Source: Aequorivita sp. HC6-5
GTDB lineage: Bacteria > Bacteroidota > Bacteroidia > Flavobacteriales > Flavobacteriaceae
Length of the DNA: 64,000 nt
Direction of reading: 5' to 3'
NCBI GenBank assembly: GCA_905182755.1
Contig: CAJJCS010000002.1
Location: 186,001 to 250,000 of the forward strand
Below the pieces are notes generated by a model that made no database searches, was not told the origin of the DNA, and saw nothing but the letters and a program-made list of their open reading frames with translations. Below are positions 8,601 through 18,252 of the stretch, in pieces. Positions within the stretch are counted from its first letter, which is position 1. Each line of letters opens with the position of its first letter. The position numbers and the translations under genes are program-made.

Positions 8601-9329
8601 ATGAATCTTACAGTAGATGTTGGAAACACCCTATACAAGTTTGCTATTTTTAATAGCAATACTCTTGTGGAAAAACAGCGGTGTGAAAAACAACATGTTA
8701 TACAGCACATTAAACAGCTTTTTATAAGCTACCCTGAGATTACACACTGTATTTTATCTTCTGTGGGTAGTTTATCTTCTCAAGCTGTCACACTTTTTGA
8801 AGAGTTGACTTGTGTACATGTACTATCCCACCTCAGTAAGATTCCTTATACAAACACCTATAAAACACCAGAGACATTAGGTCCAGATAGAATTGCACTT
8901 GTTGCAGCTGCAGCTATGAAATTTCCAAAACAAGATGTGCTGGTTATTGATGGAGGAAGCGCAATTACCTATGATTTCTTATCTGCTGACAATCAATACA
9001 TAGGAGGTAGTATTGCCCCTGGTATAGCAATGCGTTATAAATCATTGCATAGCTTTACAGCAAAATTACCTTTGCTGGAAAAAACAGCCGCCATTGCTAT
9101 GATTGGCAATAGCACAGAAACAGCTATTCATAGTGGTGTTATTCAAGGAGTTACATTTGAAATTGATGGTGTGATACACCAATATAAAGACCAATACCCT
9201 GATTTAACAATTATTTTAACAGGTGGAGACGCTCATTTTTTGCGAGATAGATTAAAAAATGACATCTTTGCCAACTCAAATTTTCTGTTAGAGGGCTTAA
9301 ATTATATTTTAGAACTTAATAAAGATTGA
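8601..9329 (+). CDS. coaX: Type III pantothenate kinase CoaX
   Basis: A 242-residue type III pantothenate kinase, first enzyme of coenzyme A synthesis. Visible motifs are the N-terminal LTVDVGNTLYKFAIF phosphate-binding strand, the TPETLGPDRIALVAAA pantothenate/ATP segment, VIDGGSAITYD and GGSIAPGIAMRYKSLH. The start is the ATG at 8601: the upstream in-frame extension is not conserved sequence and would include the promoter box. It leads a conserved flavobacterial block (coaX, OMP, TPR, lptC, CNNM, PpiD), and the next gene overlaps its stop. Confidence 0.93.
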   Translation: MNLTVDVGNTLYKFAIFNSNTLVEKQRCEKQHVIQHIKQLFISYPEITHCILSSVGSLSSQAVTLFEELTCVHVLSHLSKIPYTNTYKTPETLGPDRIALVAAAAMKFPKQDVLVIDGGSAITYDFLSADNQYIGGSIAPGIAMRYKSLHSFTAKLPLLEKTAAIAMIGNSTETAIHSGVIQGVTFEIDGVIHQYKDQYPDLTIILTGGDAHFLRDRLKNDIFANSNFLLEGLNYILELNKD

Positions 9330-10570
9330 TGCTGATGCGAATAATTATTGTAGTATTCTTACTCATTTCTACTGTTACGATGGCTCAAAACGGGACTTCG
9401 TCACCCTATTCGTTTTATGGTATTGGCTCCCTTAATTTTAAAGGAACGGTTGAGAACAGGACAATGGGTGGTATTAGCGTGTATTCAGATAGTATTCATC
9501 TTGGTGTCCAAAACCCAGCCTCTATAGCAGATCTTGATTTAATTAACTATGCCGTTGGTGTAAGCCACAAAGAAACCACTCAAAAAACAGTTTCACAAAA
9601 TCAACAACAATCTACCACTTCCTTTGATTATTTTGCTGTAGCAATTCCTATGGGTAAACTGGTTTCTAGTTTTGGACTCATACCTTACTCTTCTGTTGGG
9701 TATGACACTCAAAACGTTGTAGATGATGTAACAACAAGGTATACCGGTCAGGGAGGTCTTAATAAAGCCTTTTTGACATTTGCCTACAGGTTTTCACCAA
9801 ATTTTAGTCTTGGTGTAGATACCAACTACAACTTCGGAAATATTCAAAATACAGCATTTAGTGAGCAGGTTGATATTGAACTAGGCGCTAGAGAACAAAA
9901 CAGGTCAGATTTGCTTGGGTTTAGTTTTAATTTTGGAGCGCGTTACAAGGCTATGGTGTCTAAAAACTTGCAAATTCAAACAGCAGTTGCCTACACCCCA
10001 GAGACTAACTTTAAGGCTGAGAATTCACGGCAGAGAGCCACTGTATTTGTGCTTCCATCTGGATCACAAGTGGTGCGTGAAGAAATAGAAGTTGCTGTAG
10101 AGGATACAGATTTCACATTCCCATCTCAAATAAGTATAGGAGCAGGAATCGGAAAACCAAAAAAGTGGTTTGTTGGTCTAGAGTATGTAAATCAAAAAAT
10201 CAGTAATTTAACCAATCGTACTTTTGAATTGGAGAACATTACCTATACAGATGCCACAAAATATAAAATAGGAGGATTTTATATTCCTCAGTATAATTCA
10301 CTCACAAGCTACTATAAACGAATTGTTTATAGAGCAGGAATACGTTTTGAAGAAACAGGAATAAATTTAAACGGTCAAGACATTAATGAGTTTGGCATAT
10401 CTTTTGGAGTTGGAATACCTGTTGGAAGATTGTTCTCTAATGTAAACATTGGCTTTGAGATAGGAAAAAGAGGAACTACAGACTTTGGTTTAATACAAGA
10501 AAACTTTTTTAACACTTTTATTAGTCTATCATTTAATGATAGATGGTTTGACAAAAGATATTTAGATTAA
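9329..10570 (+). CDS. Outer-membrane beta-barrel protein
   Basis: A 413-residue exported protein with signal peptide MRIIIVVFLLISTVTMAQ. It has repeated alternating hydrophobic/aromatic strands and ends with an aromatic-containing barrel strand (FISLSFNDRWFDKRYLD). Early features (SPYSFYGIGSLNFKG, TMGGISV, QNPASIADL) resemble the FadL/Toluene_X-like barrels common in Bacteroidota. The ATG at 9329 overlaps the coaX stop as TGATG, so translation is probably coupled; a second ATG at 9335 is possible. The position upstream of a TPR protein and lptC is conserved. The substrate is unknown. Confidence 0.75.
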   Translation: MLMRIIIVVFLLISTVTMAQNGTSSPYSFYGIGSLNFKGTVENRTMGGISVYSDSIHLGVQNPASIADLDLINYAVGVSHKETTQKTVSQNQQQSTTSFDYFAVAIPMGKLVSSFGLIPYSSVGYDTQNVVDDVTTRYTGQGGLNKAFLTFAYRFSPNFSLGVDTNYNFGNIQNTAFSEQVDIELGAREQNRSDLLGFSFNFGARYKAMVSKNLQIQTAVAYTPETNFKAENSRQRATVFVLPSGSQVVREEIEVAVEDTDFTFPSQISIGAGIGKPKKWFVGLEYVNQKISNLTNRTFELENITYTDATKYKIGGFYIPQYNSLTSYYKRIVYRAGIRFEETGINLNGQDINEFGISFGVGIPVGRLFSNVNIGFEIGKRGTTDFGLIQENFFNTFISLSFNDRWFDKRYLD

Positions 10571-10587
10571 CACAGAAGATTACTACA

Positions 10588-11955
10588 ATGAAAATAAAAA
10601 CATTTTTTACTGGAATAACACTTGTGCTAGCCTTGGTTACAACTTCAGCAGTAGCTCAAGACGCACAAGAGTGTATAGCGATGGTGTCGTTGTTCACAGA
10701 GCCAGCGAAAGCAAAAAATTATCAAGAAGCCTATAAGCATTATGATAATGTAATTACCAAGTGCCCTCAAACTACTATGGCTGTATATCAATATGCGGCT
10801 AAGATGTTTGGAGATTTTATCACCAAGGGAGATACAGCTAAAATTTCTGATTTAGAAAGATCCTACCAGTTAAGAATGCAATACTACCCATCAAAAACAA
10901 AACAAGGTGCAGTGTTGAGTAAATTAGCGCAAGTGCGTTTTGACAATGGTATTGGTACAAAGCAAGAACAGTTTTCATATTTTGATGCTGCCTTTAAAAA
11001 AGATCAAGTAAATTTTAAAAGTCCAAAGGCTTTATATACTTATTTTTCCTTAGCAAAAGATCTATATATAGATGGAGAGAAAGACCTTCAAGAAGTTTTT
11101 AACTTATATGATATTATAAAAAATAAAATGGAAGTTGAAGAAGGGAAGCTGGCAAAACTACTCACAGCTCTTATTGATAAAGAAGATGCCGGCCAAGCTA
11201 TGTCAAGTAAAGAAAAGAAGCGATTGAGCGCCTATGAAAAAAACCTACGTATTTTTGGTAAAGTAAAGGGTAGTGTAGATACCAAGCTAGGAAACGTTGC
11301 AGATTGTCCTAACCTTGTTATTTTATATAACAAAGATTTTGAGGCCAAGAAGGATGACATTTCTTGGATTCGAAATGCGGCAGGACGTTTGTCTGGCAAA
11401 GACTGCACAGAAGATCCTCTTTTTATTAAACTAGTTGAGCAGCTTGATAGATTAGAGCCAAGTGCAGACACAAAAATGTACTTGGGGCAATTGGAGGCGC
11501 AAAGCGGTAATGCTTCAAAAGCATTGCTTTATTATGAGCAGTCTGCAAAAATGCAAACAGACCCAAACAAGCAGGCTAGAATTTATTATAAAATTGCAGA
11601 AGAAAAACGTAAATCAGGGAGATATAACGCGGCAAGAACATATTACAATAAAGTATTAAATGTAAAGCCAAACGATGGTAGATCTTATCTTAAAATTGCT
11701 GCAATGATAGCAAAAAGTTCTAGTGATTGTGGAGGGACACCCTTTGAAAAAAGAGCTGTAAACTGGAAAGCTGCAGAGTATGCAGATAAAGCGGCAAGAG
11801 TAGACCCTTCTATTGCTTCAAACGCAAGGGCTGCAGCAAGTAGTTACAGAGCTCGTGCTCCGCAAAAAACAGATATTTTCTCCGCCGGTATGGCTGGAAA
11901 ACTCATTACCCTTAACTGTTGGGTTGGTGGTAGTGTAAGAGTGCCAAATTTATAA
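10588..11955 (+). CDS. Exported tetratricopeptide-repeat protein
   Basis: A 455-residue protein with a signal peptide (cleavage after SAVAQ, about residue 24) and TPR-like helical repeats, clearest at residues 300-370 (MYLGQLEAQSGNASKALLYY, ARIYYKIAEEKRKSGRYNAA, ARTYYNKVLNVKPNDGRSYL). It contains several Cys and no catalytic motif. It follows the outer-membrane protein by 17 bases and precedes lptC by 2, so it may help assemble envelope components. That role is inferred from context alone. Confidence 0.8.
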   Translation: MKIKTFFTGITLVLALVTTSAVAQDAQECIAMVSLFTEPAKAKNYQEAYKHYDNVITKCPQTTMAVYQYAAKMFGDFITKGDTAKISDLERSYQLRMQYYPSKTKQGAVLSKLAQVRFDNGIGTKQEQFSYFDAAFKKDQVNFKSPKALYTYFSLAKDLYIDGEKDLQEVFNLYDIIKNKMEVEEGKLAKLLTALIDKEDAGQAMSSKEKKRLSAYEKNLRIFGKVKGSVDTKLGNVADCPNLVILYNKDFEAKKDDISWIRNAAGRLSGKDCTEDPLFIKLVEQLDRLEPSADTKMYLGQLEAQSGNASKALLYYEQSAKMQTDPNKQARIYYKIAEEKRKSGRYNAARTYYNKVLNVKPNDGRSYLKIAAMIAKSSSDCGGTPFEKRAVNWKAAEYADKAARVDPSIASNARAAASSYRARAPQKTDIFSAGMAGKLITLNCWVGGSVRVPNL

Positions 11956-11957
11956 TT

Positions 11958-12533
11958 ATGTCCAATAAATCATATAGCAAACAAAGCGTGATGTCCCTTC
12001 TTGTGGTCATCACGCTTTTTGCCTGTGATGCTAATTATAAAGACAAACAAAAATTATCTATAAAGGATGATCAGCCCTTGGCCATTGGCAAGCAAATCAA
12101 CCTAAAATATACAGATAGCGGCAAGGTGGTTTCTAATTTAATATCAAAGAGTTTGCTAGATTATTCTAATTATGACTTTCCCTACCAAGAGTTTCCGCAA
12201 GGGGTAGAGGTTCATTTTTGGGAAGATGGCAAAAAAAGTACTGTTACCTCAGATTATGCCATTCGGTACGGCGGCACAGGTATGATAGATTTGCGTAAAA
12301 ATGTAGTGTTAATTACAAGCGATAGTTTGGTCTTAAAGGCAGATCAATTGTATTGGCATCAAACAAATCGGTGGGTGTTTACAGACCAACCCTATCAAAT
12401 AAAATTTAAAGACGGCTCTTATAATGATGGATCTCGCTTTGATTCTAGCCAGGATTTTACAGAATTTATATCAAGAAAAAACACGGGAGTACAACTTATA
12501 GAACAACAACAAAATCAAGAAGATGCAAAATAA
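11958..12533 (+). CDS. lptC: LPS export periplasmic protein LptC
   Basis: A 191-residue protein with a lipoprotein-like N-terminus (VVITLFACDANYKD, Cys near residue 24) and the LptC beta-jellyroll pattern: GKQINLKYTDSGKVVSNLIS, FPQGVEVHFWEDGK, SDYAIRYGGTGMIDLRKNVV and LKADQLYWHQ. LptC bridges the inner-membrane LptBFG exporter and LptA. Being a predicted lipoprotein rather than a bitopic protein is usual in Bacteroidota. It overlaps the next small gene by 11 bases. Confidence 0.88.
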   Translation: MSNKSYSKQSVMSLLVVITLFACDANYKDKQKLSIKDDQPLAIGKQINLKYTDSGKVVSNLISKSLLDYSNYDFPYQEFPQGVEVHFWEDGKKSTVTSDYAIRYGGTGMIDLRKNVVLITSDSLVLKADQLYWHQTNRWVFTDQPYQIKFKDGSYNDGSRFDSSQDFTEFISRKNTGVQLIEQQQNQEDAK

Positions 12534-12732
12534 AATCTACAAACTTTTCGAATACGCATATATCGTTATGGCTGCTTTTTCTCTGTACCTAGTTACAACA
12601 CATTGGGTAGATAATAGAGGGCGCGCCTATATGTTTATCTTTTTTGCAATTGTGGCTGTGTTTATGTTTTTCTTCAAAAGGAAGTTTAGAAAAATGACAG
12701 AGCAGCGAAATAAAGACTTAAATAAAAAATAA
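12523..12732 (+). CDS. Small two-helix membrane protein downstream of lptC
   Basis: A 69-residue protein with two membrane segments (about residues 9-26 and 34-50) and a basic C-terminal tail (FKRKFRKMTEQRNKD). Its start overlaps the lptC stop, indicating translational coupling. The same arrangement is common in flavobacteria. Function is unknown; a link to LPS transport is only suggested by the overlap. Confidence 0.75.
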   Translation: MQNKIYKLFEYAYIVMAAFSLYLVTTHWVDNRGRAYMFIFFAIVAVFMFFFKRKFRKMTEQRNKDLNKK

Positions 12733-12775
12733 CAAGGCTGTTTTCTGAATATTTCAGCCCTTGTTGATCATTTAC

Positions 12776-12783
12776 TATATTTG
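12776..12783 (+). promoter_or_regulatory. TAnnTTTG -7 box for the CNNM gene
   Basis: TATATTTG ends 29 bases before the TTG start at 12813, inside the gap after the lptC-linked small gene. Confidence 0.55.
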
Positions 12784-12812
12784 TAGCCCACCTAATCATT
12801 TATAACATCCTG

Positions 12813-14069
12813 TTGGAATACCATATTATCATTATTTTATCGGCACTTATATGCTCCGCTTTTTTTTCTGGGATGGAGCTTGCTTACGTTTCTTCCAACA
12901 AGATTTATATTGAGATAGAAAAAAAACAACAGAGCTTTTTAGCGGGTATTTTAAAAAAAATCACCAAAAGACCCTCCAAATTTATAGCTACCATGCTTAT
13001 TGGTAATAATATTGCTTTGGTGGTGTATGGGTTTTTTATGGGAGATCTGTTGATGGAATATTTACCCATACAAGGACCCTCTGGGCTTTTGGTGCAGACC
13101 ATTGTTTCTACCTTAGTGATTTTGCTCACAGCAGAGTTTTTACCCAAAGTATTTTTTCAGATATATGCCAATGATCTAGTGAAGTTTTTCGCTGTCCCGG
13201 CGTACTTTTTCTACATTGTTTTTTCCTTGGTGTCTGAATTTATTTTATGGATCTCAGACCTGGTTTTAAAATACATCTTTAAAACAGATGGAGATAAGGT
13301 GAGACTTAGTTTCAGTAAAATTGAACTAGGAAATTACATTAGTGAACAAATGCAGGCCATTGAAATAGAAGATGAGGTGGATTCTGAGATTCAAATTTTC
13401 CAAAACGCACTAGATTTCTCAGACATAAAATCTCGCGAGGTTATGATACCAAGGACCGAAATAGTGGCCGTTGATATCAATACCCCTATTGATGAGCTGA
13501 GCATGCAGTTTACTGAAACTGGACTCTCCAAAATAATAGTTTATAAAGGCAATATTGATGATGTAGTTGGCTATGTTCATTCTTTTGATTTGTTTAAAAA
13601 ACCAGAGACGCTCCAGGGTTTACTTATGCCTGTGGTATTTGTTCCAGAAACTATGTTGGCCAAAGATGTGCTTAATATTTTAAGTAAAAAACACAAGAGC
13701 ATTGCCGTTGTGGTTGATGAGTATGGAGGCACCAGTGGGGTTATCACCGTAGAGGATATTATTGAGGAACTCTTTGGAGAAATAGAAGATGAGCATGACA
13801 ATACCGCACTTACAGAAGAGGTTATTGAAGAAAACTACTATCGATTTTCGGCGCGCTTAGAGGTCGATTATTTAAATGAAAACTACAAACTTTCTTTGCC
13901 AGAAGATGAGCATTATGAAACCCTTGGAGGCATGATTGTTAATTTCACACAAGGCATACCACAAGCTGGAGAAACAGTTGTAATAGGCAATTACCAGATA
14001 GAAATCATAGAGGTTTCTAACACCAAAATTGACCTGGTTTGCGTTAAAATGTGCAATCCAGATACCTAA
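12813..14069 (+). CDS. CNNM/CBS-domain hemolysin-family protein (CorC/GldE-like)
   Basis: A 418-residue membrane protein: an N-terminal CNNM (DUF21) domain with about four membrane helices (residues 1-150), a CBS pair (REVMIPRTEIVAVDI, then VVDEYGGTSGVITVEDI) and a C-terminal CorC_HlyC domain. The family is linked to Mg/Co export. In flavobacteria the related GldE supports gliding and type IX secretion, but I cannot separate the two from sequence. The start is TTG at 12813, the first codon that keeps the hydrophobic N-terminus; there is no upstream ATG in frame. Confidence 0.85.
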   Translation: MEYHIIIILSALICSAFFSGMELAYVSSNKIYIEIEKKQQSFLAGILKKITKRPSKFIATMLIGNNIALVVYGFFMGDLLMEYLPIQGPSGLLVQTIVSTLVILLTAEFLPKVFFQIYANDLVKFFAVPAYFFYIVFSLVSEFILWISDLVLKYIFKTDGDKVRLSFSKIELGNYISEQMQAIEIEDEVDSEIQIFQNALDFSDIKSREVMIPRTEIVAVDINTPIDELSMQFTETGLSKIIVYKGNIDDVVGYVHSFDLFKKPETLQGLLMPVVFVPETMLAKDVLNILSKKHKSIAVVVDEYGGTSGVITVEDIIEELFGEIEDEHDNTALTEEVIEENYYRFSARLEVDYLNENYKLSLPEDEHYETLGGMIVNFTQGIPQAGETVVIGNYQIEIIEVSNTKIDLVCVKMCNPDT

Positions 14070-14248
14070 GCAATCTTGCAGTGGGTTAATAAAAATTCAT
14101 AGCTAGTTGTTTCTCTTTAGAATTTCATGTGGCTTTTAGCTGTAACTTTTCACCAAAACTATTTTATTAATGCAGGGAAAATGGTATTTTCGCCCACTAA
14201 ATTAATGTGAACGCTACATGTAGAGCGTTCTAAAATTAAAAATGACAG

Positions 14249-16373
14249 ATGGCAATATTAAACAGCATTAGAAAAAGAGGAGTTTTCCTTATTATCATTA
14301 TAGCGTTAGCATTATTTTCATTCATCCTGGCAGATGTAATTCGTAACGGTGGTTTTTCTTCAGAAAAATCATTGACTACAGTAGCCACCATAAATGGTGA
14401 AACACTTACCCGTGACATTTTTATGAAGCAAGTAGAGTTAACCCAGCGTAACTTGGGAGAAAACGGAACTACTGCTCAGGCAATGAACATGGTTTGGGAT
14501 CGTGAACTGCGTAATGTATTGCAACAACAGCAATACGATGCTTTGGGTCTTACTGCTCAAAAGGAGCAACTTGAAGAGTCACTGCGTATGGGGCTGGCTT
14601 CAAATCCAACCTTTCAAGATGCCGATGGCGTTTTTAGTACTTTTAAAGTGCAAGAATATATTGCAAATGTCAAAGCAACCAACCCAACGGCATACCAGCA
14701 GTGGTTAGATTATGAAAATAATTTAAAGAGCGGCGCTCTGCAAACTACCTATTACAATATGATTAAAGCAGGTATGAGAAGTACCCTTAGTGAAGGTGAG
14801 CAGGAGTATCGTTACCAGAATGATAAAATCAATATGCAGTATGTGTATGTGCCTTACACTTCTATACCAGATACAGATGTAAGTGTTACAGATTCAGAAA
14901 TTGAAGCATACATTAGAAAGAATGCTGCAGATTACGAGCAAACTCCGCAGGTTGACGTGCAGTTTGTATCTTTTTCTGAAGCACCTTCAGATTTAGATAT
15001 TGCAGATGCAGAGACAGCTATCACAAGTCTTTTAAAAGACCGTGAGGTTTACAACTCGAATATAAAAGCTACAGAGATTTTAAAAGGTTTAGAAAACACC
15101 CAGGATTACCAAAACTTTATAAATGACAATAGTGATGTTCCTTTCCAGGACAGGTATTTCTTTAAAAGTGATATTCCTGAAGCTATCGCAGAAGATCTTT
15201 TTGCAACTCCTTTAAATGGTATCTACGGTCCTTATAAATTGGGAAATAATAATAATATTTCAAAAGTAATTGGCATAACACAAATGCCAGATTCTGTGCA
15301 GTCAAGACATATTCTAATAAGATACCAAGGATCTTTTAGAGCCTCAGATGCTATTTCGCGTAGTAAAGAAGATGCAAAAGCAATGGCAGATAGCATTGCT
15401 AGTGTTTTAAAAAGAAATAAAAATAAATTTGAAACTCTAGCCAAGACATTGTCTGACGATAAATCAAACAGTGACAACGGAGGTGATTTGGGGTACTCTG
15501 GACCAGGAAAATTGACCAAAGACTTTAATGACTTTATTTTTGACAACAATACCGGAACTCTTGGTGTAGTTGAAACAGAGTTTGGTTTTCATGTTGTAGA
15601 GGTACAAGAACAAAAGAACAAGCAAAAAGCGATGAAGTTTGCAACAATTTCTAAAGAAATTGAAGCTTCAGAAAAAACACTTAATGAAGTCTTTGCAAAC
15701 GCCTCTAGGTTTGAACTAGCTGCTCAAAAAGGTGATTTCTCCCAGATTGCAAAAACGCAAGAGCTTGCATTAAAGCCAGTAAACAAAATTGGAGCTCTAG
15801 ATGCTACCATTCCAGGAGTTGGAAACAATCGTAGTATTGTAAACTGGGCCTTTGGAGAAGATGTGTCTGTGGGAGATGTAAAACGTTTTAGTATTCTAGA
15901 TGGTTATGTTGTTGTACAACTTACTAGAAAGAGCCCTAAAGGGACTTATGAGTATTGCTGAGGCCTCTTCTTTGGTAATGCCAAAACTTAGAAACGCTTA
16001 CAAAGCCAAACAAATTATGGCTACCATCTCTGGTGATGATTTAGATGCTATTGCATCTAGTCAAGGCAGTACAGTGCAAAATGCTACTGCCATTACTATG
16101 GCAGCACCAACCATACCAGGAGCAGGAGCAGAACCTGAAGTAGTAGGAGCTGCATTTGCAAAAGCTGCTGGAGAAACTACTAGTTTAATAGCTGGAGAAA
16201 AAGGGGTGTTTAAAGTACGTGTTACGGCTGTTAATAATGCGCCGGCTTTAGAAAATTACGCTTCTTATGCAAACCAATTAAACAGCGCAGCTACACCGGC
16301 TGTAAATACAAAGGTGTACCAAGCACTTAAAAATGCTGCAGAGATTGAAGACAACAGAGCTAATTTCTTTTAA
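14249..16373 (+). CDS. PpiD/SurA-like peptidyl-prolyl isomerase (frameshifted)
   Basis: A membrane-anchored periplasmic folding factor of about 707 residues. Residues 13-31 form the anchor (VFLIIIIALALFSFILADV), residues 40-200 the SurA_N-like chaperone region and about 345-450 a parvulin domain (SRHILIRYQG, GGDLGYSGPGKLTKDF, TEFGFHVVEV). The open frame breaks at 15961 after SPKGTYEYC. The continuation is in the next frame, MSIAEASSLVMPKLRNAYKA, to 16373. Deleting one G from the three at 15941-15943 restores RKSPKGLMSIAEA. A gene this important for envelope folding is unlikely to be truly broken, so a sequencing indel is the simplest explanation. It ends in a terminator shared with blh. Confidence 0.88.
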
Positions 16374-16395
16374 AAGAACTTAAATAATATTTCAT

Positions 16396-16430
16396 TCCGC
16401 CTACTTTTTAAAAGTAGGCGGATTTTTTTT
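16396..16430. terminator. Bidirectional terminator overlapping the end of blh
   Basis: A 13-bp stem (TCCGCCTACTTTT / AAAAGTAGGCGGA) followed by T8 terminates the ppiD-like gene on the plus strand. On the minus strand the blh stop codon (16401-16403) and the last Pro-Pro-Thr-Phe-Lys-Lys codons lie within the same stem. Confidence 0.85.
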
Positions 16431-17300
16431 GAACATTTTTGAAATCACAAAAGAATGTGCAAAAGTAATTGCTCCTAAAAAAGAAAAAATAATAGGCAGG
16501 AAAATCTGCTTATCATCTTTAAAGAAATATAACAGGGTGCCAATTGCTATAATAGAGATAAGCCATACTAGAAATGATTTTTGAATGTACTTTAAAAACG
16601 ATTTCCAAGAAATCTCTTTGTATAGGTAGTCTAACTGCTCTATGATTGATGGGATACTGTGCCAAATAATAAAGTAAATGGCAAAGCTCCAAATAAGGTT
16701 TGAGCTACTAAAGAATATAAAAAATACCAATAACAAGAAAAGCTCGTAGACAATTTTTTTAAAACCAAAGGTATGGTCTAGGTAGTATTTAATACCCACC
16801 AAAATAAAGACAATAAAGGACCCAAGTAAGCAGTAGTTATATATACTACTATCAATGGTATTGCCAATGATGTCTTTTATAATGACTGAAACCTCTGCTG
16901 TATTTAAGGCAAGTATTAAAAATAGCACGACCAAACCATAGCTCATGTATAGTATGGCACTTGTTAGAGAGCTTTCCTTTATGCTTTTATGAAAGTGTTG
17001 CTCTCCAAAATGATATCCACTAAATAAAATGAAAAATAACATAGCAATTTTGGGTGCCACATAAAATATAAGCGCTGCAATAACCACCACTAAAATATAT
17101 CCAGATAAAAATAGACCTAGCCTTTTTAGGGTAGTCACTTCTTTTATTTTACTTACAATAGAGAGGTCATTTGATCCATGAAGGATCCCTAGGGTAAAAA
17201 TAAAAAACAAACCGATGCTGTATTGCGCGTATTCTGGAATTTGGCTTGTAAGCCAGAGGCAGAAAAAGGTGCTGGTAATCAAGATATTGTTAATGTTCAT
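16401..17300 (-). CDS. blh: Brp/Blh-family beta-carotene 15,15'-dioxygenase
   Basis: A 299-residue integral membrane protein with about eight hydrophobic helices. Conserved histidines of the family are visible in HGSNDL (near residue 41), SGYHFGEQHFH (near 98), FIIWHSIPS (near 215) and FAHSFVISKMF (near 283), the expected iron ligands. The enzyme cleaves beta-carotene into two retinal molecules, the chromophore of proteorhodopsin. It lies divergently from the proteorhodopsin gene with 126 bases between the starts, the usual pairing in marine flavobacteria. Its last codons double as a terminator stem. Confidence 0.92.
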   Translation of the reverse strand: MNINNILITSTFFCLWLTSQIPEYAQYSIGLFFIFTLGILHGSNDLSIVSKIKEVTTLKRLGLFLSGYILVVVIAALIFYVAPKIAMLFFILFSGYHFGEQHFHKSIKESSLTSAILYMSYGLVVLFLILALNTAEVSVIIKDIIGNTIDSSIYNYCLLGSFIVFILVGIKYYLDHTFGFKKIVYELFLLLVFFIFFSSSNLIWSFAIYFIIWHSIPSIIEQLDYLYKEISWKSFLKYIQKSFLVWLISIIAIGTLLYFFKDDKQIFLPIIFSFLGAITFAHSFVISKMFKKNPPTFKK

Positions 17301-17426
17301 GTGCTAAATTTATTAAATTAATAATATTATTTATCCATTTTTGACAAATTACTTTATAAAGAGTTTGGTTGTTGTGTTTTTTTTTGTTTTATTTATACCT
17401 ATAAACAATAAACAAAATTAAAAAAA

Positions 17427-18152
17427 ATGACAAATTCTACTTTACTAATTCTTTTGGGTGATGTAAATGACCCAGTGAATTTCACATTCTTTATAGGATG
17501 TATGGCAATGATGGCAGCTTCTGCTTTCTTTTTCTTATCGTTAAATCAATTTGACAAAAAATGGAGAACTTCTGTTTTAGTGTCTGGTTTAATTACTTTT
17601 ATTGCAGCAGTTCATTACTGGTACATGAAAGAAGCAGCTATGGATGGTGCTGTTGAAAACATTACTGCATTTAGATATGTGGATTGGATTTTAACTGTTC
17701 CACTAATGTGCGTTGAGTTCTACTTAATTCTAAAAGTAGCAGGTGCAAAAAAATCGTTATTAACCAAAATGATAGTGTTATCTCTTATCATGCTTGTAAC
17801 AGGTTACATGGGTGAGACAGTTTTTAGAGATCAAGCTGCAATGTGGGGCTTTTTCTCTGCGGTAGCATATTTTGCAATCGTTTACGAAATATGGTTAGGT
17901 GGAGCAGCAAAACTAGCAAAAGAAGCTGGTGGAGATGTTTTAGCCGCTCACAAAATTCTTTGCTGGTTCGTATTAGTAGGATGGATTATTTATCCTTTAG
18001 GATACCTAGTAGGAACAGCTGATGGGCAGTGGTATTCTTCTTTTGCTGAACTTGGTTTAGATATGAATGTACTTTACAACATCGCTGATGCAATTAACAA
18101 AATTGGATTCGGACTTGTAGTATACTCTTTAGCAGTTAAGAAAACAGCTTAA
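17427..18152 (+). CDS. Proteorhodopsin, green-tuned proton pump
   Basis: A 241-residue seven-helix light-driven proton pump. The retinal Schiff-base lysine is Lys225 (DAINKIGFG). The helix-C motif RYVDWILTVPLMCVEF gives Asp86 (acceptor), Thr90 and Glu97 (donor), the DTE set of H+ pumps, and His63 (AAVHYWYM) is the acceptor's partner. Met94 occupies the spectral-tuning site (position 105 in the reference numbering), as in flavobacterial green-absorbing pumps. The leader is A-rich with no clear Shine-Dalgarno site, and a strong terminator follows, so it is probably a monocistronic, well-expressed gene. Retinal comes from the divergent blh. Confidence 0.97.
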   Translation: MTNSTLLILLGDVNDPVNFTFFIGCMAMMAASAFFFLSLNQFDKKWRTSVLVSGLITFIAAVHYWYMKEAAMDGAVENITAFRYVDWILTVPLMCVEFYLILKVAGAKKSLLTKMIVLSLIMLVTGYMGETVFRDQAAMWGFFSAVAYFAIVYEIWLGGAAKLAKEAGGDVLAAHKILCWFVLVGWIIYPLGYLVGTADGQWYSSFAELGLDMNVLYNIADAINKIGFGLVVYSLAVKKTA

Positions 18153-18178
18153 GTTACCGAAACATATAATTATAAATT

Positions 18179-18207
18179 AGCGCAACCTTAGGGTTGCGCT
18201 TTTTTTA
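18179..18207 (+). terminator. Terminator of the proteorhodopsin gene
   Basis: A 9-bp GC-rich stem (AGCGCAACC / GGTTGCGCT) with a 4-base loop followed by a T run, 27 bases after the stop codon. Confidence 0.9.
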
Positions 18208-18252
18208 TGCACTATTTTAACGCTCACAAGGTGTTTTGATTCTTAGACTTTT

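Noticed and set aside
12731-12765. Hairpin AACAAGG...CCTTGTT after the small lptC-linked gene
   Set aside because: The stem is interrupted and lacks a T run; it may be only a weak structure.
17340-17365. TTGACA followed by TATAAA upstream of proteorhodopsin resembling a sigma-70 promoter
   Set aside because: The spacing between the two hexamers is about 8-9 bases, far too short, and Bacteroidota use a different consensus.
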